Source: Rhizobium jaguaris (lineage in GTDB: Bacteria; Pseudomonadota; Alphaproteobacteria; Rhizobiales; Rhizobiaceae). Taken from it: 64,000 bases of DNA. The stretch is taken from contig NZ_CP032695.1 in the NCBI RefSeq assembly GCF_003627755.1, positions 2,520,927-2,584,926 on the forward strand, written 5' to 3'. Positions 17,196 to 26,750 of the stretch are shown piece after piece (position 1 is the stretch's first letter; each line of letters begins with the position of its first letter). The position numbers and the translations under genes were made by a program. A model generated the notes under the pieces. The model made no database searches. It was not told the origin of the DNA and saw only the letters and a program-made list of their open reading frames with translations.

Positions 17196-17900
17196 ATGCG
17201 ACCAGAAAATGCCGCCAAGGTTCGGCAGCTGCAACTGTTCAGGGAACTGCATCATAACACGTTCCGGGAGTTAATCGAAACGAGTTTTCTTCAACGATTC
17301 CCGCGAGGCGTGTCCCTTATTCGCGAAAACGAGCCGGCGGATTTCCTCCATGTGGTCGTGGAGGGGCTGGTCGAAATGTATGCAGCAACGGACATGCGAG
17401 AGACGACTTTGGAAATCATCCCTCCGGTCGGCACTTTCATCCTCGCCGCCGTCCTCAACGATCAGGTCTATCTTCAGTCCGCCAGAACCTTGGAGCCATC
17501 CAGCATTCTGATGATTCCCGCAGAAAAAGTGCGCCTCGCCATGGAGACAGATCAGGCTTTCATGCGTGCAATCGTCATGGAACTCGCGGCAAGCTATCGC
17601 CGAACCGTCAAGGATCTTAAGAGCCAAAAAATGCGGAGCGGCGCCGAGCGGCTGGCAAACTGGCTCCTGCGCATGCAAAGGGAGCGAGGGCGCCACAGTC
17701 TGGTGGAAATTCCCGTGGAAAAACGTGTCCTTGCTTCGTACCTGGGGATGACGCCGGAAAACTTATCGCGCGCTTTTCTCACGCTGCGATCTTACGGCGT
17801 GAAAGTGCACGGCGCACGTGTTGAAATCGAACAGCCTGAAGCACTTCTTGCTTTTGCGAAACCAGACCCCTTGATCGATGATCCTGAGAATATATTCTGA
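17196..17900 (+). CDS. Crp/Fnr family regulator without cysteines (NarR/Dnr-type)
   Basis: 234 residues from ATG 17196, which has AAAGGAG about nine bases upstream; an upstream TTG frame start covers the FNR box and is rejected. An N-terminal cyclic-nucleotide-type beta barrel (about 20-120), a dimer helix and a C-terminal helix-turn-helix (about 170-205) are visible. The recognition helix is TPENLSRAF (186-194); the E188-x2-S191-R192 pattern is the FNR-type DNA contact set that reads TTGAT half sites, matching the boxes nearby. The protein has no cysteine, so it cannot carry the oxygen-sensing [4Fe-4S] cluster of FNR/FnrN. That points to the NarR/Dnr/NnrR group, which responds to nitrite or NO. 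Divergent from narK. Confidence 0.88.
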   Translation: MRPENAAKVRQLQLFRELHHNTFRELIETSFLQRFPRGVSLIRENEPADFLHVVVEGLVEMYAATDMRETTLEIIPPVGTFILAAVLNDQVYLQSARTLEPSSILMIPAEKVRLAMETDQAFMRAIVMELAASYRRTVKDLKSQKMRSGAERLANWLLRMQRERGRHSLVEIPVEKRVLASYLGMTPENLSRAFLTLRSYGVKVHGARVEIEQPEALLAFAKPDPLIDDPENIF

Positions 17901-17917
17901 ATGACTTCCGACTAGGC

Positions 17918-19633
17918 TCAGTTCCTCGCCAGCTGCGAATTCAAATGATCGGCCAGCCTTATGGCAAAGGCCAGGATCATCAATGTCGGATTTGCATGGC
18001 CGCTGGTTGGGAACACCGATCCACCGGCAACATAGAGGTTGGGCAAGCCGTGGACCCTGCAATTCTGGTCGACAACGCCTGTCTTCGCGTCGGCTGACAT
18101 TCGCGTCGTGCCAAGCGTATGTGCCATGTCGATGATGACGAGATCCTGTGGCCTCCGTTCCAGCGCCCAGTTTTCAAGCGTGGGGGCAGGCAGGCCAGCG
18201 CTGACAAGGGCTGCGCGTGAGAGTTCGGCGATCCTGAGCAGCGTCCGGCGTTCGACATCGTTGATCCGCCAATCGACTTTGGCGAGCGGAACGCCGAACC
18301 GGTCCTTTCGGGAGCTGAGACTGATCCTGCTGTCCGGGTTCGGAATTTGCTCCGAGATCGCATCGATCCCCAAACCGATCAGCTTGTGCGGCACACCCTG
18401 ATCCTGGAATTCATTGGCGACCACATTCGGAGACAGCCGGATCGCCGTGTTGATCACAAGATCCTTAAAGACCTTGGGCGTCCGGTTGTCGGAAAGGACC
18501 TTCATTCCGATTCCCTTCGCAATAAGTCCGGAGCCTGCCACGACCGAAAGCAGGTCGCGTCCGACATTTGTGCTGCGCCTGCGCAATAGCTGTTTTAACG
18601 CGCTCCAGGGATCGTCCGGCGCCCGCGCCGTGACGAAGTAGATAGCGGCGTTCAGTAGCTCCTCACGCTCCTGCATCTCCGGGGTCAGCGCCAAGCCATG
18701 CATGAACATGTGCGCGCGGCCATTATGATGCACGCCGAAGAAGCCAAACAGCTTGGCAAGCATGGCCACTTGCTCGGCCGGAATGCTGCCGATGCGAGCT
18801 CCGGCATGATCCATGAGATATCGCCCGACGACATCGTGATGGTTGCCAATTCCGTTCGAATACACATCGTTAGATGCCAGTAGCAGCCTGGCATTTTCAA
18901 TCCCGCTTGCAGCCAACACGCATAATCTGGCCTCGACCCGAGCGCGCTTGCCTTCCATGCTTGCGACGTTGAGATGTGAGAAACGCGATCCGTCCGGGCT
19001 CAGGCCGACATGCGTCACGGACGCATCCAGAAGGATATGAGTGTTGTCCGGCCGTCGCGCCATAAATTCGTTCCCGAAGCGCATGACGTCGAGCCGATCC
19101 ACGCGCGAGCGGGCGAACTGCCAATAGAAGGAATGAAGTCCCTCCTCTTCAAAACGACCTAGCGGCTCCTTAGGGCTAAGGTTCAGCACATCCATTGCGC
19201 GCAAGAGATAAGAATCGATCTGTTCGCGTTCGACTGGCCAGCCCGAGTTGGGGACCCAGGAGCGAAGCTTGAAGTCAATGGCACCAAAAGGTGCCGATTT
19301 CCCGGCCCAGGCATGTGTCGACCCGCCGAGCGCCCGGCAGCGAACACCGAAGGGCTGCACCTCCTGAGACCAGAAACCGGCTTGAGGGCTGTGAAATGCG
19401 ACCCGCTTGCGGTACTGCGCTTCCGACATCGGCTGGCCAACGTTCTCGACCTCATTGAGTGCCGAATGTTCGGGACTTTCGCGTTCAAGGCCACTCTCGA
19501 CAACGAGCACCTTTCTGCCCGTCCCAGCGCATTGCGCTGCGATTGTCAGCCCCGCGGGGCCGCCCCCTACGATGACAAGGTCCGCCGCAATGATCGAATT
19601 GTCGTCATAGTTGGACAGTCGCTCGATTTTCAT
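17918..19633 (-). CDS. GMC-family FAD-dependent oxidoreductase
   Basis: 571 residues from ATG 19633 (ATG at 19642 and a longer frame to 19678 are alternatives; GGAA about ten bases upstream favours 19633). The FAD-binding Rossmann motif GGGPAGL is near the N-terminus, and the C-terminal GMC domain has 'AHTLGTTRMSADAKTGVVD', an 'NLYVAGGSVFPTSGHANPT' motif with His/Asn in the usual catalytic and FAD-contact positions. Relatives oxidise alcohols, sugars or polyols. No signal peptide is evident. It is alone on its strand, with an unrelated chemoreceptor gene divergent; substrate unknown. Confidence 0.85.
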   Translation of the reverse strand: MKIERLSNYDDNSIIAADLVIVGGGPAGLTIAAQCAGTGRKVLVVESGLERESPEHSALNEVENVGQPMSEAQYRKRVAFHSPQAGFWSQEVQPFGVRCRALGGSTHAWAGKSAPFGAIDFKLRSWVPNSGWPVEREQIDSYLLRAMDVLNLSPKEPLGRFEEEGLHSFYWQFARSRVDRLDVMRFGNEFMARRPDNTHILLDASVTHVGLSPDGSRFSHLNVASMEGKRARVEARLCVLAASGIENARLLLASNDVYSNGIGNHHDVVGRYLMDHAGARIGSIPAEQVAMLAKLFGFFGVHHNGRAHMFMHGLALTPEMQEREELLNAAIYFVTARAPDDPWSALKQLLRRRSTNVGRDLLSVVAGSGLIAKGIGMKVLSDNRTPKVFKDLVINTAIRLSPNVVANEFQDQGVPHKLIGLGIDAISEQIPNPDSRISLSSRKDRFGVPLAKVDWRINDVERRTLLRIAELSRAALVSAGLPAPTLENWALERRPQDLVIIDMAHTLGTTRMSADAKTGVVDQNCRVHGLPNLYVAGGSVFPTSGHANPTLMILAFAIRLADHLNSQLARN

Positions 19634-20170
19634 CAGGGTCATTTCCGTCAACGCAAACAGATATTCCGATGCCAGCAACGAGCAGACTAGCTTCTATGAA
19701 ATTTTCGACAAGTAACCAAAAAGTCGGAAGCGTTAATACCGGTATAGATTCGATGTCGTAATGCGTCGGGACCTAACACTAAAGACTATCTTGCGCGGCG
19801 ATGAAAACCTGCCAATCGGAAGCTGGATCTTCTCTCGGGAACAAGAATCCGTAACGTCAGGCTGGCTATCCTGGCCTCCGCTTCTTCCACAGCGTTAGTG
19901 CCTTCGCCGTCTGTAGGATGACGAAAGTACAATATGCTTAACGTCCTCAAATCGACGAGACCATGAAGTCAAATCTGGCCATAAAAGGACAATTTAGCGG
20001 AAAAGACTGACGTCTATAGGCTTACAACAAATATCTCATTCATAATCTATAAATATATTTGAAGTCATAATTTCAAGAAAATAAGAAATTATGACTTCAA
20101 TATCGTCACCATGATACGCATGGAAATAACAAATCCAATATAATCATGTTCAGCTTCTATCGAGGAAAAA
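19634..20170. other. Intergenic region with promoters, no gene seen
   Basis: About 540 bases between the GMC oxidoreductase and the divergent chemoreceptor gene. It is noticeably AT-rich from about 20010 to 20165. No convincing coding frame was seen on either strand. It contains the long inverted repeat at 20059-20100 described separately, and must contain the promoters of both flanking genes, although I could not place -35/-10 elements with confidence. Confidence 0.6.
20059..20100. repeat. Perfect 16-bp inverted repeat, 10-bp spacer
   Basis: The left arm TTGAAGTCATAATTTC at 20059-20074 is the exact reverse complement of the right arm GAAATTATGACTTCAA at 20085-20100; the spacer is AAGAAAATAA. 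It lies 71 bases before the chemoreceptor ATG. The arms are AT-rich and no T-run follows, so it is not a typical intrinsic terminator. It could be an operator for a dimeric regulator or a cruciform-forming site. Confidence 0.9.
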
Positions 20171-21964
20171 ATGAAAATGATTTCTCTTGGACTCGGCTCG
20201 GACGCCAGCCATATTCTCGACGCACTAAATAAGTCTCAGGCTATTATTGAATTCGAACTCGACGGTCGGATCATCACGGCGAACGAAAACTTCTGCCATG
20301 CTCTCGGATATAATCTTGCTGAAATTGTTGGTCAGCATCACCGCATGTTTGTCGATCCGGCAGAAGCCGGTTCGGTTGGCTACCGAGAGTTCTGGGCCAA
20401 GCTCGGGCGCGGCGAGTTCGACCAGCGTCAATATAAGCGTCTGGGAAAAGGCGGAAAAGAAGTCTGGATCGAAGGGACCTACAATCCTGTGTTCCGCCGA
20501 GGCAAGCCTTACAAAGTAGTCAAATTCGCAACGGATATCACCGAGCAGAAGCTTCGTAGCGCGGAAGCTTTGGGCAAGCTGGATGCTCTGTCACGGGCGC
20601 AAGCGGTCATCGAGTTCACTCCGAGCGGAGACATTCTGACCGCGAACGCGAATTTTCTATCGGCATTAGGCTACGAGCCCAAGGAAATCGAAGGCCGTCA
20701 TCACTCGATGTTCTGTGAAAAATCCTACACGCAAAGTGCTGAATACCAAAAATTTTGGGAGCGCCTTCGAGCGGGGGAATTTATTGCCGAGGAATTCACT
20801 CGAATTGGAAAGGGCGGCCGGCGAGTCTTCATACAAGCGTCCTACAACCCGATTTTCGACATGAACGGCAGAGTGTTCAAGGTCGTCAAGTTTGCAACTG
20901 ATGTCACCGGTCGCGTGGAAAACGTCGAAACACTGGCGAGGGCGCTCGGCAAGCTGGCCGATGGCGATCTAACCTTGCAATTGCCGGCGCCGTTCATACC
21001 GTCTCTCGATCAGGTTCGAGCCGATCTCAACGAAGCCGTCGCGAAATTGCGTCTCGCGATACAAGCCGTCGGTGCGAACGCCGAAGCGATCTCTGCAGGT
21101 TCAAAACAAATCAGTTCGGCCGCAGGCGATTTGTCAAAGCGGACTGAACAGCAGGCAGCTTCTATTGAGGAAACCGCCGCCGCGCTTGAGGAGATAACCA
21201 CTACCGTTGCCAATTCCAGCCGGCGCGCCGATCATGCCGGCAAGCTGGTGGCCGATGCACGCGGAAACGCTGAACAGTCCGGGCAGATCGTCCGCAAGGC
21301 GATTGAAGCAATGGGACAGATCGAGGGATCGTCGAAGGAGATCTCCAACATCATTGGCGTGATCGATGACATTGCATTCCAGACCAACCTTTTGGCGCTA
21401 AACGCCGGTGTTGAGGCCGCGCGAGCCGGAGAGGCCGGAAAGGGCTTCGCGGTTGTTGCCCAAGAGGTGCGGGAATTGGCGCAGCGATCTGCAAAGGCAG
21501 CCAAGGAAATCAAAGCACTTATCAATACGTCCGGTGAGCAGGTGAAAACGGGCGTGCAGCTTGTCGGTCAGACAGGGCAGGCTTTGGAGCAAATTGTTAA
21601 GCAGGTACACGAGATCGACATCAATGTGTCAGCAATCGTTGAAGCCGCCAAGGAGCAGGCGACGGGGCTGAAGGAGATCAACACGGCTGTCAATGTGATG
21701 GACCAGGGCACGCAACAAAATGCCGCGATGGTCGAAGAGTCGACTGCCGCAAGCCATAGTCTGGCAAAGGAGGCCGCAGAGTTGTTTTCTCTGATTGGAC
21801 AGTTCCAGGTTGGTACCGCCGCCACACGGAGCGGTCCCGCTATCGCGCACGAGAAGCACCGAGCTGTGCCGTCCCCTGCGCGTACGCTTACTGCTCAAGT
21901 CGCAGAAGCATTTGGTGAAACGGGGGCCTCCACTGCGGTTGAAGAGCATTGGAAGGCGTTTTGA
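20171..21964 (+). CDS. Soluble methyl-accepting chemotaxis protein with two PAS domains
   Basis: 597 residues with no membrane segment. Two tandem PAS domains occupy about 14-128 and 136-250; they are clearly duplicated (each has an '[20 protein letters not shown]' start and a 'KVVKFATD' end with a PAC segment). A short HAMP-like linker ([14 protein letters not shown]) leads to the MCP signalling domain; its hairpin tip is '[20 protein letters not shown]' near residue 400. It ends in EEHWKAF, reminiscent of the C-terminal pentapeptide tether for CheR/CheB but not the exact NWETF form. PAS domains of this kind often bind heme or FAD and sense oxygen or redox state, so cytoplasmic energy taxis is plausible. 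AGGAAA precedes the ATG. Confidence 0.92.
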   Translation: MKMISLGLGSDASHILDALNKSQAIIEFELDGRIITANENFCHALGYNLAEIVGQHHRMFVDPAEAGSVGYREFWAKLGRGEFDQRQYKRLGKGGKEVWIEGTYNPVFRRGKPYKVVKFATDITEQKLRSAEALGKLDALSRAQAVIEFTPSGDILTANANFLSALGYEPKEIEGRHHSMFCEKSYTQSAEYQKFWERLRAGEFIAEEFTRIGKGGRRVFIQASYNPIFDMNGRVFKVVKFATDVTGRVENVETLARALGKLADGDLTLQLPAPFIPSLDQVRADLNEAVAKLRLAIQAVGANAEAISAGSKQISSAAGDLSKRTEQQAASIEETAAALEEITTTVANSSRRADHAGKLVADARGNAEQSGQIVRKAIEAMGQIEGSSKEISNIIGVIDDIAFQTNLLALNAGVEAARAGEAGKGFAVVAQEVRELAQRSAKAAKEIKALINTSGEQVKTGVQLVGQTGQALEQIVKQVHEIDINVSAIVEAAKEQATGLKEINTAVNVMDQGTQQNAAMVEESTAASHSLAKEAAELFSLIGQFQVGTAATRSGPAIAHEKHRAVPSPARTLTAQVAEAFGETGASTAVEEHWKAF

Positions 21965-22046
21965 CCTTGGCAGGAGCGCATAAGCGACGCCAACCCTGCC
22001 CATGTCGTAGCCGACCGCTTCGATAGTACCGCTCTTTCGAGCGATC

Positions 22047-23309
22047 CTATGGCTTCCGAAGGCTATGCGGCGCGCGGAACAGTGCATCGATCACATCCGC
22101 GTGCCGGATATTCTTGGCAAACCGGCTGTCGGCCGCCAGCCGTATCAGCCCGGCGAAGGCCTCGCCGGCCCTTGGCTTCTTGCCTTCACCACGTAAGTAG
22201 CTGGCAAGACTGCGGTACTTCCTGTTGGTAGGAATTTCGAGCGGACTGTTGATACCGATCTTCTTCAGCGGCCACATGGACCAGCCAATATCGTTCTTCT
22301 CTGCCAGTTCGATGGCGCGGGCATACCAGTCGTTGGAGTTCTCTCCGGTCTCGCCGTTCCACAGCGGCATGTCGTATTGCGCACGCAGCTTCAGGAACGG
22401 CTCGATCGTCTCCTGCGTCGTGTCGGTCCAGTATTTGTGATAACTCAGTGTCATGTTGCGGTCGGCGACGGGTAGCAGGCCGGCATAGTTGCTGCCCCAG
22501 CAATTGCCTTCGATGATCAGCATATGATTGGTATCGACGGCGCGTATCGCCCGGATGGTGCGTTCGTAAAGGTCCCGCAGCGGCTTGTTGCCGGTTTCGA
22601 GGCAGCCGTGGGTATCGGCCTTGTTCTGAAAACCCCAGTTTGGTTCATTGAGCAGATCATAACCGGCAATGGTCGGTTCATCCTTGTAGCGCCGCGCGAT
22701 TTCGGTCCACAGCGCGATCATCTTCGCCTGATTGTCACTGCTATCCCATAGGGACGGCTTTCGGGGATCGCGGTCGGAAATCGCAAGATCATTGCCCTGA
22801 CCGCCGGGCGCGGCGTGCAAATCGAGGATCAGAACCATGCGATTGGCCTTCAGCCAGGTGATTAACGCATCAACGCGCCGAAACCCTTCCTCATTCCAGA
22901 CGATTTTACCGGGGCCACCCTTAGGTGGCATGTCTTTGATGAACAGCTTCCAATGCATCGGCAGACGCACGCTGTTGAAGCCCCAACCGGCCATGGCGTC
23001 GATATCGGCTTTCGTGACGGCATTGTCGCGCCACGACCGATAGAACTGCTCGGTCTTCCGCACACCGATGATCTCTGAAATGCGGCTGCGGATGACATGC
23101 TGGGCGCCCAGATTGCGCAGGTCCAGCATATAGCCTTCCTGGACCATCCATCCGCCCAGTCCCATGCCACGCAGGATCACAGGCTTGCCGTCACCGTCGA
23201 CGATCCGCTGGTGATCGGCATGAACGAATCCCTGTGCGTGGGCTCCGGGCGAAAGGAAGCCTAAAGACACGGCCAACAGCGTGGCAAGGGCAAGCAGACG
23301 GTGTGACAT
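22047..23309 (-). CDS. Secreted glycoside hydrolase family 5 (cellulase-like)
   Basis: 420 residues from ATG 23309; the longer frame to 23354 is less likely because the signal peptide starts at MSHRLLALATLLAVSLGFL and is cut near AHAQG. The family 5 acid/base glutamate is in 'GYDLLNEPNWGF' and the nucleophile glutamate in 'PLWNGETGENS'; further typical features are 'GFNSVRLPMHW' and 'LDLHAAPGGQG'. This type hydrolyses beta-1,4 or beta-1,3 glucans and mannans and acts in the periplasm or outside the cell. In rhizobia such enzymes trim cellulose or plant wall polymers. The neighbours give no operon partner. Confidence 0.88.
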   Translation of the reverse strand: MSHRLLALATLLAVSLGFLSPGAHAQGFVHADHQRIVDGDGKPVILRGMGLGGWMVQEGYMLDLRNLGAQHVIRSRISEIIGVRKTEQFYRSWRDNAVTKADIDAMAGWGFNSVRLPMHWKLFIKDMPPKGGPGKIVWNEEGFRRVDALITWLKANRMVLILDLHAAPGGQGNDLAISDRDPRKPSLWDSSDNQAKMIALWTEIARRYKDEPTIAGYDLLNEPNWGFQNKADTHGCLETGNKPLRDLYERTIRAIRAVDTNHMLIIEGNCWGSNYAGLLPVADRNMTLSYHKYWTDTTQETIEPFLKLRAQYDMPLWNGETGENSNDWYARAIELAEKNDIGWSMWPLKKIGINSPLEIPTNRKYRSLASYLRGEGKKPRAGEAFAGLIRLAADSRFAKNIRHADVIDALFRAPHSLRKP

Positions 23310-23689
23310 CGGCGCATCCAGTGTTTTCACGAGTTTGGCGCCGGACAGGGCCAAAGCAAGGCCATGCGCCTGATTGCGATCCTGTCTACCCGACGCCTAC
23401 CGTCGACAAGGTATCCAGGCACCGACACGACCGCCGGGCAGACCGATTTGGGACTCTTGGGAGGGCTCTCCTTTCGAATCTCATCACGTCACCGCTTCTG
23501 CTTATGCAGCTTGTAGTTATAAAAGATCACTTTAATTCACCTTATGGAACGCTATTCTCATGACAGTTTTTCACATTGCGGGGCGAGATGATGGCGAATG
23601 AGTTTGGGCGAAGCATCGGTCGATTCGTGGGACTGGAGGAGCCTCGCACTCTTTCTACCCGCTTTCTGCAGCTGGCAGAGATTACAGGC
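23310..23689. other. Intergenic region, no gene recognised
   Basis: About 380 bases between the GH5 gene and the xanthine dehydrogenase remnant. Short open frames occur on both strands but none has a start, ribosome site or recognisable sequence together. The promoter of the GH5 gene should lie at its left end. The stretch nearest 23690 may be scrambled leftovers of the same decayed gene. Confidence 0.5.
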
Positions 23690-24139
23690 AGAGCAGTATT
23701 CGATGCATTCCTTCGGTGCTGTCTTTGCGGAAGTCGCCATCGATCCCAATGTCGGGACGATCGCCGTCCGCCGCATCGTTGGCGCATATGGTATCGGCCG
23801 CGTGATCAATCCTCTTCTCGCCCGCAGCCAATGTACCGGCGGCATGATCGGCGGCATGGGCATGGTGCTCATGGAGCGGACCGCACTCGGCCCCCGAGAC
23901 GGTCGTCCGGTCAATGCTCATATGGCCGACTATCTAATGCCGTGAACCTCGATATCCCGGATCTGGAGGCGCACTTCATTGAGGAAATCGACCCACACGT
24001 GAACCCGCTCGGCGTGAAAGGTCTGGGCGAGATTGCACTTGTGGGTACCGCTCCGGCGATCGCGAATGCGGTGTTCCATGCAACGGGCAAGCGTGTTCGG
24101 ACCCTGCCGATCCGGATCGAAGATATCCTGAGCGCATAG
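23690..24139 (+). pseudogene. Remnant of xanthine dehydrogenase family molybdopterin subunit
   Basis: About 150 C-terminal codons of a PaoC/YagR-like large subunit (normal length over 700). Frame one reads 'YSMHSFGAVFAEVAIDPN' through 'MADYLMP' and stops at 23943; shifting by one base, the reading continues at once with 'VNLDIPDLEAHFIEE', 'NPLGVKGLGEIALVGTAPAI' and 'ATGKRVRTLPIRIEDIL' to a TAG at 24139. A single-base deletion near 23940 explains the break. The first 80% of the gene is missing. No FAD or iron-sulfur subunit genes are nearby, so it is a relic. Confidence 0.85.
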
Positions 24140-24228
24140 CCGCGAGGTGGCCTTCCGGATCGGATCTCCGCAACGGCAATGTGGCGGGTTCGGTCTGGAA
24201 GCCAATGTCCGGCCTTGATAACGTGGGG

Positions 24229-25299
24229 TCAGGCAGAAAGACCGCGCAACAGGTATTCGAGACTTGAGAGGTGATTGGATTCCTGCGGCCTGGATTGTCC
24301 GACGAGATAACCGCAGCCATTCCATCCGGCCTCTCGTGCTTCCTTGGGGGTTACGCCGAACTCGTGCCGAAAGGTGCGGCTGTAAGCCGAGGCGTCGAAG
24401 AAACCCCACTGCTCCGCTATGGACGCGATTGAACGCATATCGGAACTGTCGGACAAGGCGTCCCGCGTACGAAGCAGACGCTGGCGTCTGATATGGGCGG
24501 ATATGCCGCCAAGCGGCTCAAACAGTCTGTATAGTCGGGATCTCGACACACCGAGTTCGATGCAGAGCATATCCGGGCCTAGATCGGCTTCTGCAAGCCT
24601 GAGGTCGATCAACCGCCGCGCCCGCTCGATCAATATCGAATTGATCGGACCTTTGGCCTCCGCAACGCGGTCGCGCGACGGCGCCAGGCACATGGCCATG
24701 AGGCAACGGGTCGCCTCGACGATATAGGGGAGCTCCGTTGTCCGCAACTCGGGCAAAGATCGATTGAGAAGAAGCAAGTAGTCTCCCAGCAGCGACCCGA
24801 GCCGGCCAGGAGCCTCCGCGTTCCGCCTGTCGTCGAGCTCGAGCGACGAGGCGAACAGATCGCGCGGCATGAACAATGTAAGGACTCCATCCGCCTCCAT
24901 CTGCGCTTCGAAAGGCTTTGACAGGCAGTGCAGACCAGGAAAAGCCCTGCCTTTCGCATGGCCGTCGCCGGGCCTGGACGGTTGGAACGGCATTACGACG
25001 TACCAGTGATCGAGCCTGGTTTTTCTTATATGCCGCCAGTGGTGAGCATATCCGTGTCCCGGCAGCTTGGTCCGTGTGAAAACCAGCTTGCCGAGGTCCC
25101 AAACCATCTGACGTGCGGGAAAAGACGCATCCTCGCTCTTGGCGAGAGAAAGATCCCAAACGCCTTCATGAGCGGCGCGAAAAACTTCGAACTGATCTCT
25201 TGGAGGGAAAGCGGCCGTCGTGAAATCTATAAAACACAACAGCCTGTCATCTCGAAGCAGTTTCCGATCATCGATTTTCAACGGAGACATACTGGTCAT
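24229..25299 (-). CDS. AraC family transcriptional regulator (first of a paralogous pair)
   Basis: 356 residues. ATG 25299 is preceded by GGAG at seven bases. An N-terminal AraC-binding-2 type sensor domain (about 15-220) is followed by a C-terminal double helix-turn-helix: 'LGVSRSRLYRLFEPLGGI' in the first and 'IAEQWGFFDASAYSRTFRHE' then 'FGVTPKEARE' in the second, the canonical AraC signature. The same layout and much sequence (FPARQ..WDLGKLVFTRTKLPGHGY; RLGSLLGDYLLLLNRSLPELR) recur in the gene at 26751-27818. Target genes and ligand are unknown; the divergent neighbour is another AraC regulator. Confidence 0.88.
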   Translation of the reverse strand: MTSMSPLKIDDRKLLRDDRLLCFIDFTTAAFPPRDQFEVFRAAHEGVWDLSLAKSEDASFPARQMVWDLGKLVFTRTKLPGHGYAHHWRHIRKTRLDHWYVVMPFQPSRPGDGHAKGRAFPGLHCLSKPFEAQMEADGVLTLFMPRDLFASSLELDDRRNAEAPGRLGSLLGDYLLLLNRSLPELRTTELPYIVEATRCLMAMCLAPSRDRVAEAKGPINSILIERARRLIDLRLAEADLGPDMLCIELGVSRSRLYRLFEPLGGISAHIRRQRLLRTRDALSDSSDMRSIASIAEQWGFFDASAYSRTFRHEFGVTPKEAREAGWNGCGYLVGQSRPQESNHLSSLEYLLRGLSA

Positions 25300-25675
25300 C
25301 GACGTACTCCAAAGCGCTAAGGCCTACGAAGTTGCTCACACGTCCACAGTCCTGTTCTGGTCAGGAACCCCTTTGAAATGCCTGCGTGGCAAACGGATTT
25401 CTGCCGGTCTTTCACTGCTCAGCTGGAAAACCATGCGGCGCATTTTATGCCAAAACGACGCAACCACAATGACAAGGTAGTCCATCATCGATTGTTGTCA
25501 ACGTCGACCTCTACCAATGATTTCAGACTTGTTATTTAAGCGATTGCGAATTATTTTCCCCCTTGAAAAATACCGCTTTTGCTTTTGCAGGCTTGCCCGC
25601 GAGTTGGGCTTAGGCTCGGACCTGACATCAACATCAACACCTACTTATTGTAGGCGTGTATTACGGTTAGTCGCC
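25300..25675. other. Divergent promoter region between two AraC genes
   Basis: 376 bases with no recognised gene. An open frame leads into the downstream AraC gene from 25517, but its first 53 codons are cysteine- and basic-rich, unlike the family, and lack a ribosome site. Both divergent AraC promoters should be here. Confidence 0.5.
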
Positions 25676-26668
25676 ATGCACAGATCCTTGGAGCATAAAT
25701 CCCTGGAACTCGATCTGAGGGGCATCCAAAGCGAACTTCGCCATAGCGAGTTCGTGCGAATTAGCGATGCATTAGGCCCCACCGAAGGTATTTTCCGCAC
25801 CAGGGAACACGGCTATTATCGTCGGATCGACGATTTCATCTTCCTGTACGTGCAGAATTTCGAAGTCCTTCAATCCCATAGCGTCGCGATGGCACGCGGG
25901 GGCCTCATCTGCATTCAGATAACCATCAAGGGCACCTATCATCGCTTGGTTGGTGATCACGTCGAACGTGTCAACCCGACACAGATACAGATCACCAATT
26001 GCCCGCGCTCCGTTTCGGAAACCACGGTCGGGGCGAAATTCCGCGGTATTATGATCGCTTGCGACAGACAACATTTCCTCGATCATTTCGGCCTGAAGCC
26101 TGACAACATTCCAGCCCTGTACAAACCAATCTTCCTGACCGATACGGGAATGGTGGATGCTCTGAGGCTGCCGCCAACACCCTCCATCATCACCACCACA
26201 GATCAGATCATTTCGTGCAAGTACGAAGACCCGTTGAAGACGATCTATCTAAAGGCGAAGACCCTCGAGATAATCTGTGACGTCGTCGCACAGCTCAACG
26301 CCCTTTCCCTGCAGACGGGAACTCGCTTGCGCTCCGCGCAGAGCAAGGCCCAGGCGATCAAAACCGCGGCGGCAATCTACAGGAGAGAGATCTGCAACCA
26401 ACCCACAATCAAGCAGATGGCGCTTCGCGTGGGACTTAATCACAATGAGCTGACGATAGGCTTTCGCGAGCTATTCGGTGCCACGCCCCATGCATATGCG
26501 CAGATGGTCAGAATGGAACAGGCCAAGGACCTGCTAAGCGCTGGGCAGCTGTCGATCAGCGAGATCGCGCGGCGCGTAGGCTACGAAGGCTATTCAAGCT
26601 TTTCGCGGGCCTACCATATGCATTACGGCCATGCCCCCTCCCTTATGGAAGGTCGTGACGACAAGTAA
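25676..26668 (+). CDS. AraC family transcriptional regulator, unrelated to its neighbours
   Basis: 330 residues from ATG 25676 (MHRSLEHKSLELDL). An upstream in-frame extension to 25517 is possible but its composition is poor. The C-terminus carries the AraC helix-turn-helix pair: 'IKQMALRVGLNHNELTIGFRE' (first 20 residues IKQMALRVGLNHNELTIGFR), 'FGATPHAYAQMVRMEQAKDLL', and 'SISEIARRVGYEGYSSFSRAY'. This is the PchR-like layout with an N-terminal domain of unknown ligand. It lies between two paralogous minus-strand AraC genes and converges on the second one with an 82-base gap. No regulated partner is evident. Confidence 0.87.
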   Translation: MHRSLEHKSLELDLRGIQSELRHSEFVRISDALGPTEGIFRTREHGYYRRIDDFIFLYVQNFEVLQSHSVAMARGGLICIQITIKGTYHRLVGDHVERVNPTQIQITNCPRSVSETTVGAKFRGIMIACDRQHFLDHFGLKPDNIPALYKPIFLTDTGMVDALRLPPTPSIITTTDQIISCKYEDPLKTIYLKAKTLEIICDVVAQLNALSLQTGTRLRSAQSKAQAIKTAAAIYRREICNQPTIKQMALRVGLNHNELTIGFRELFGATPHAYAQMVRMEQAKDLLSAGQLSISEIARRVGYEGYSSFSRAYHMHYGHAPSLMEGRDDK

Positions 26669-26750
26669 CCGGCGGCAAGGCCTGTTTCCATCGCCCCCGC
26701 GAATTTCGTTCGTGATTGCTCGTGACACAGCTTGTGCGCCTGGAAGTCGT

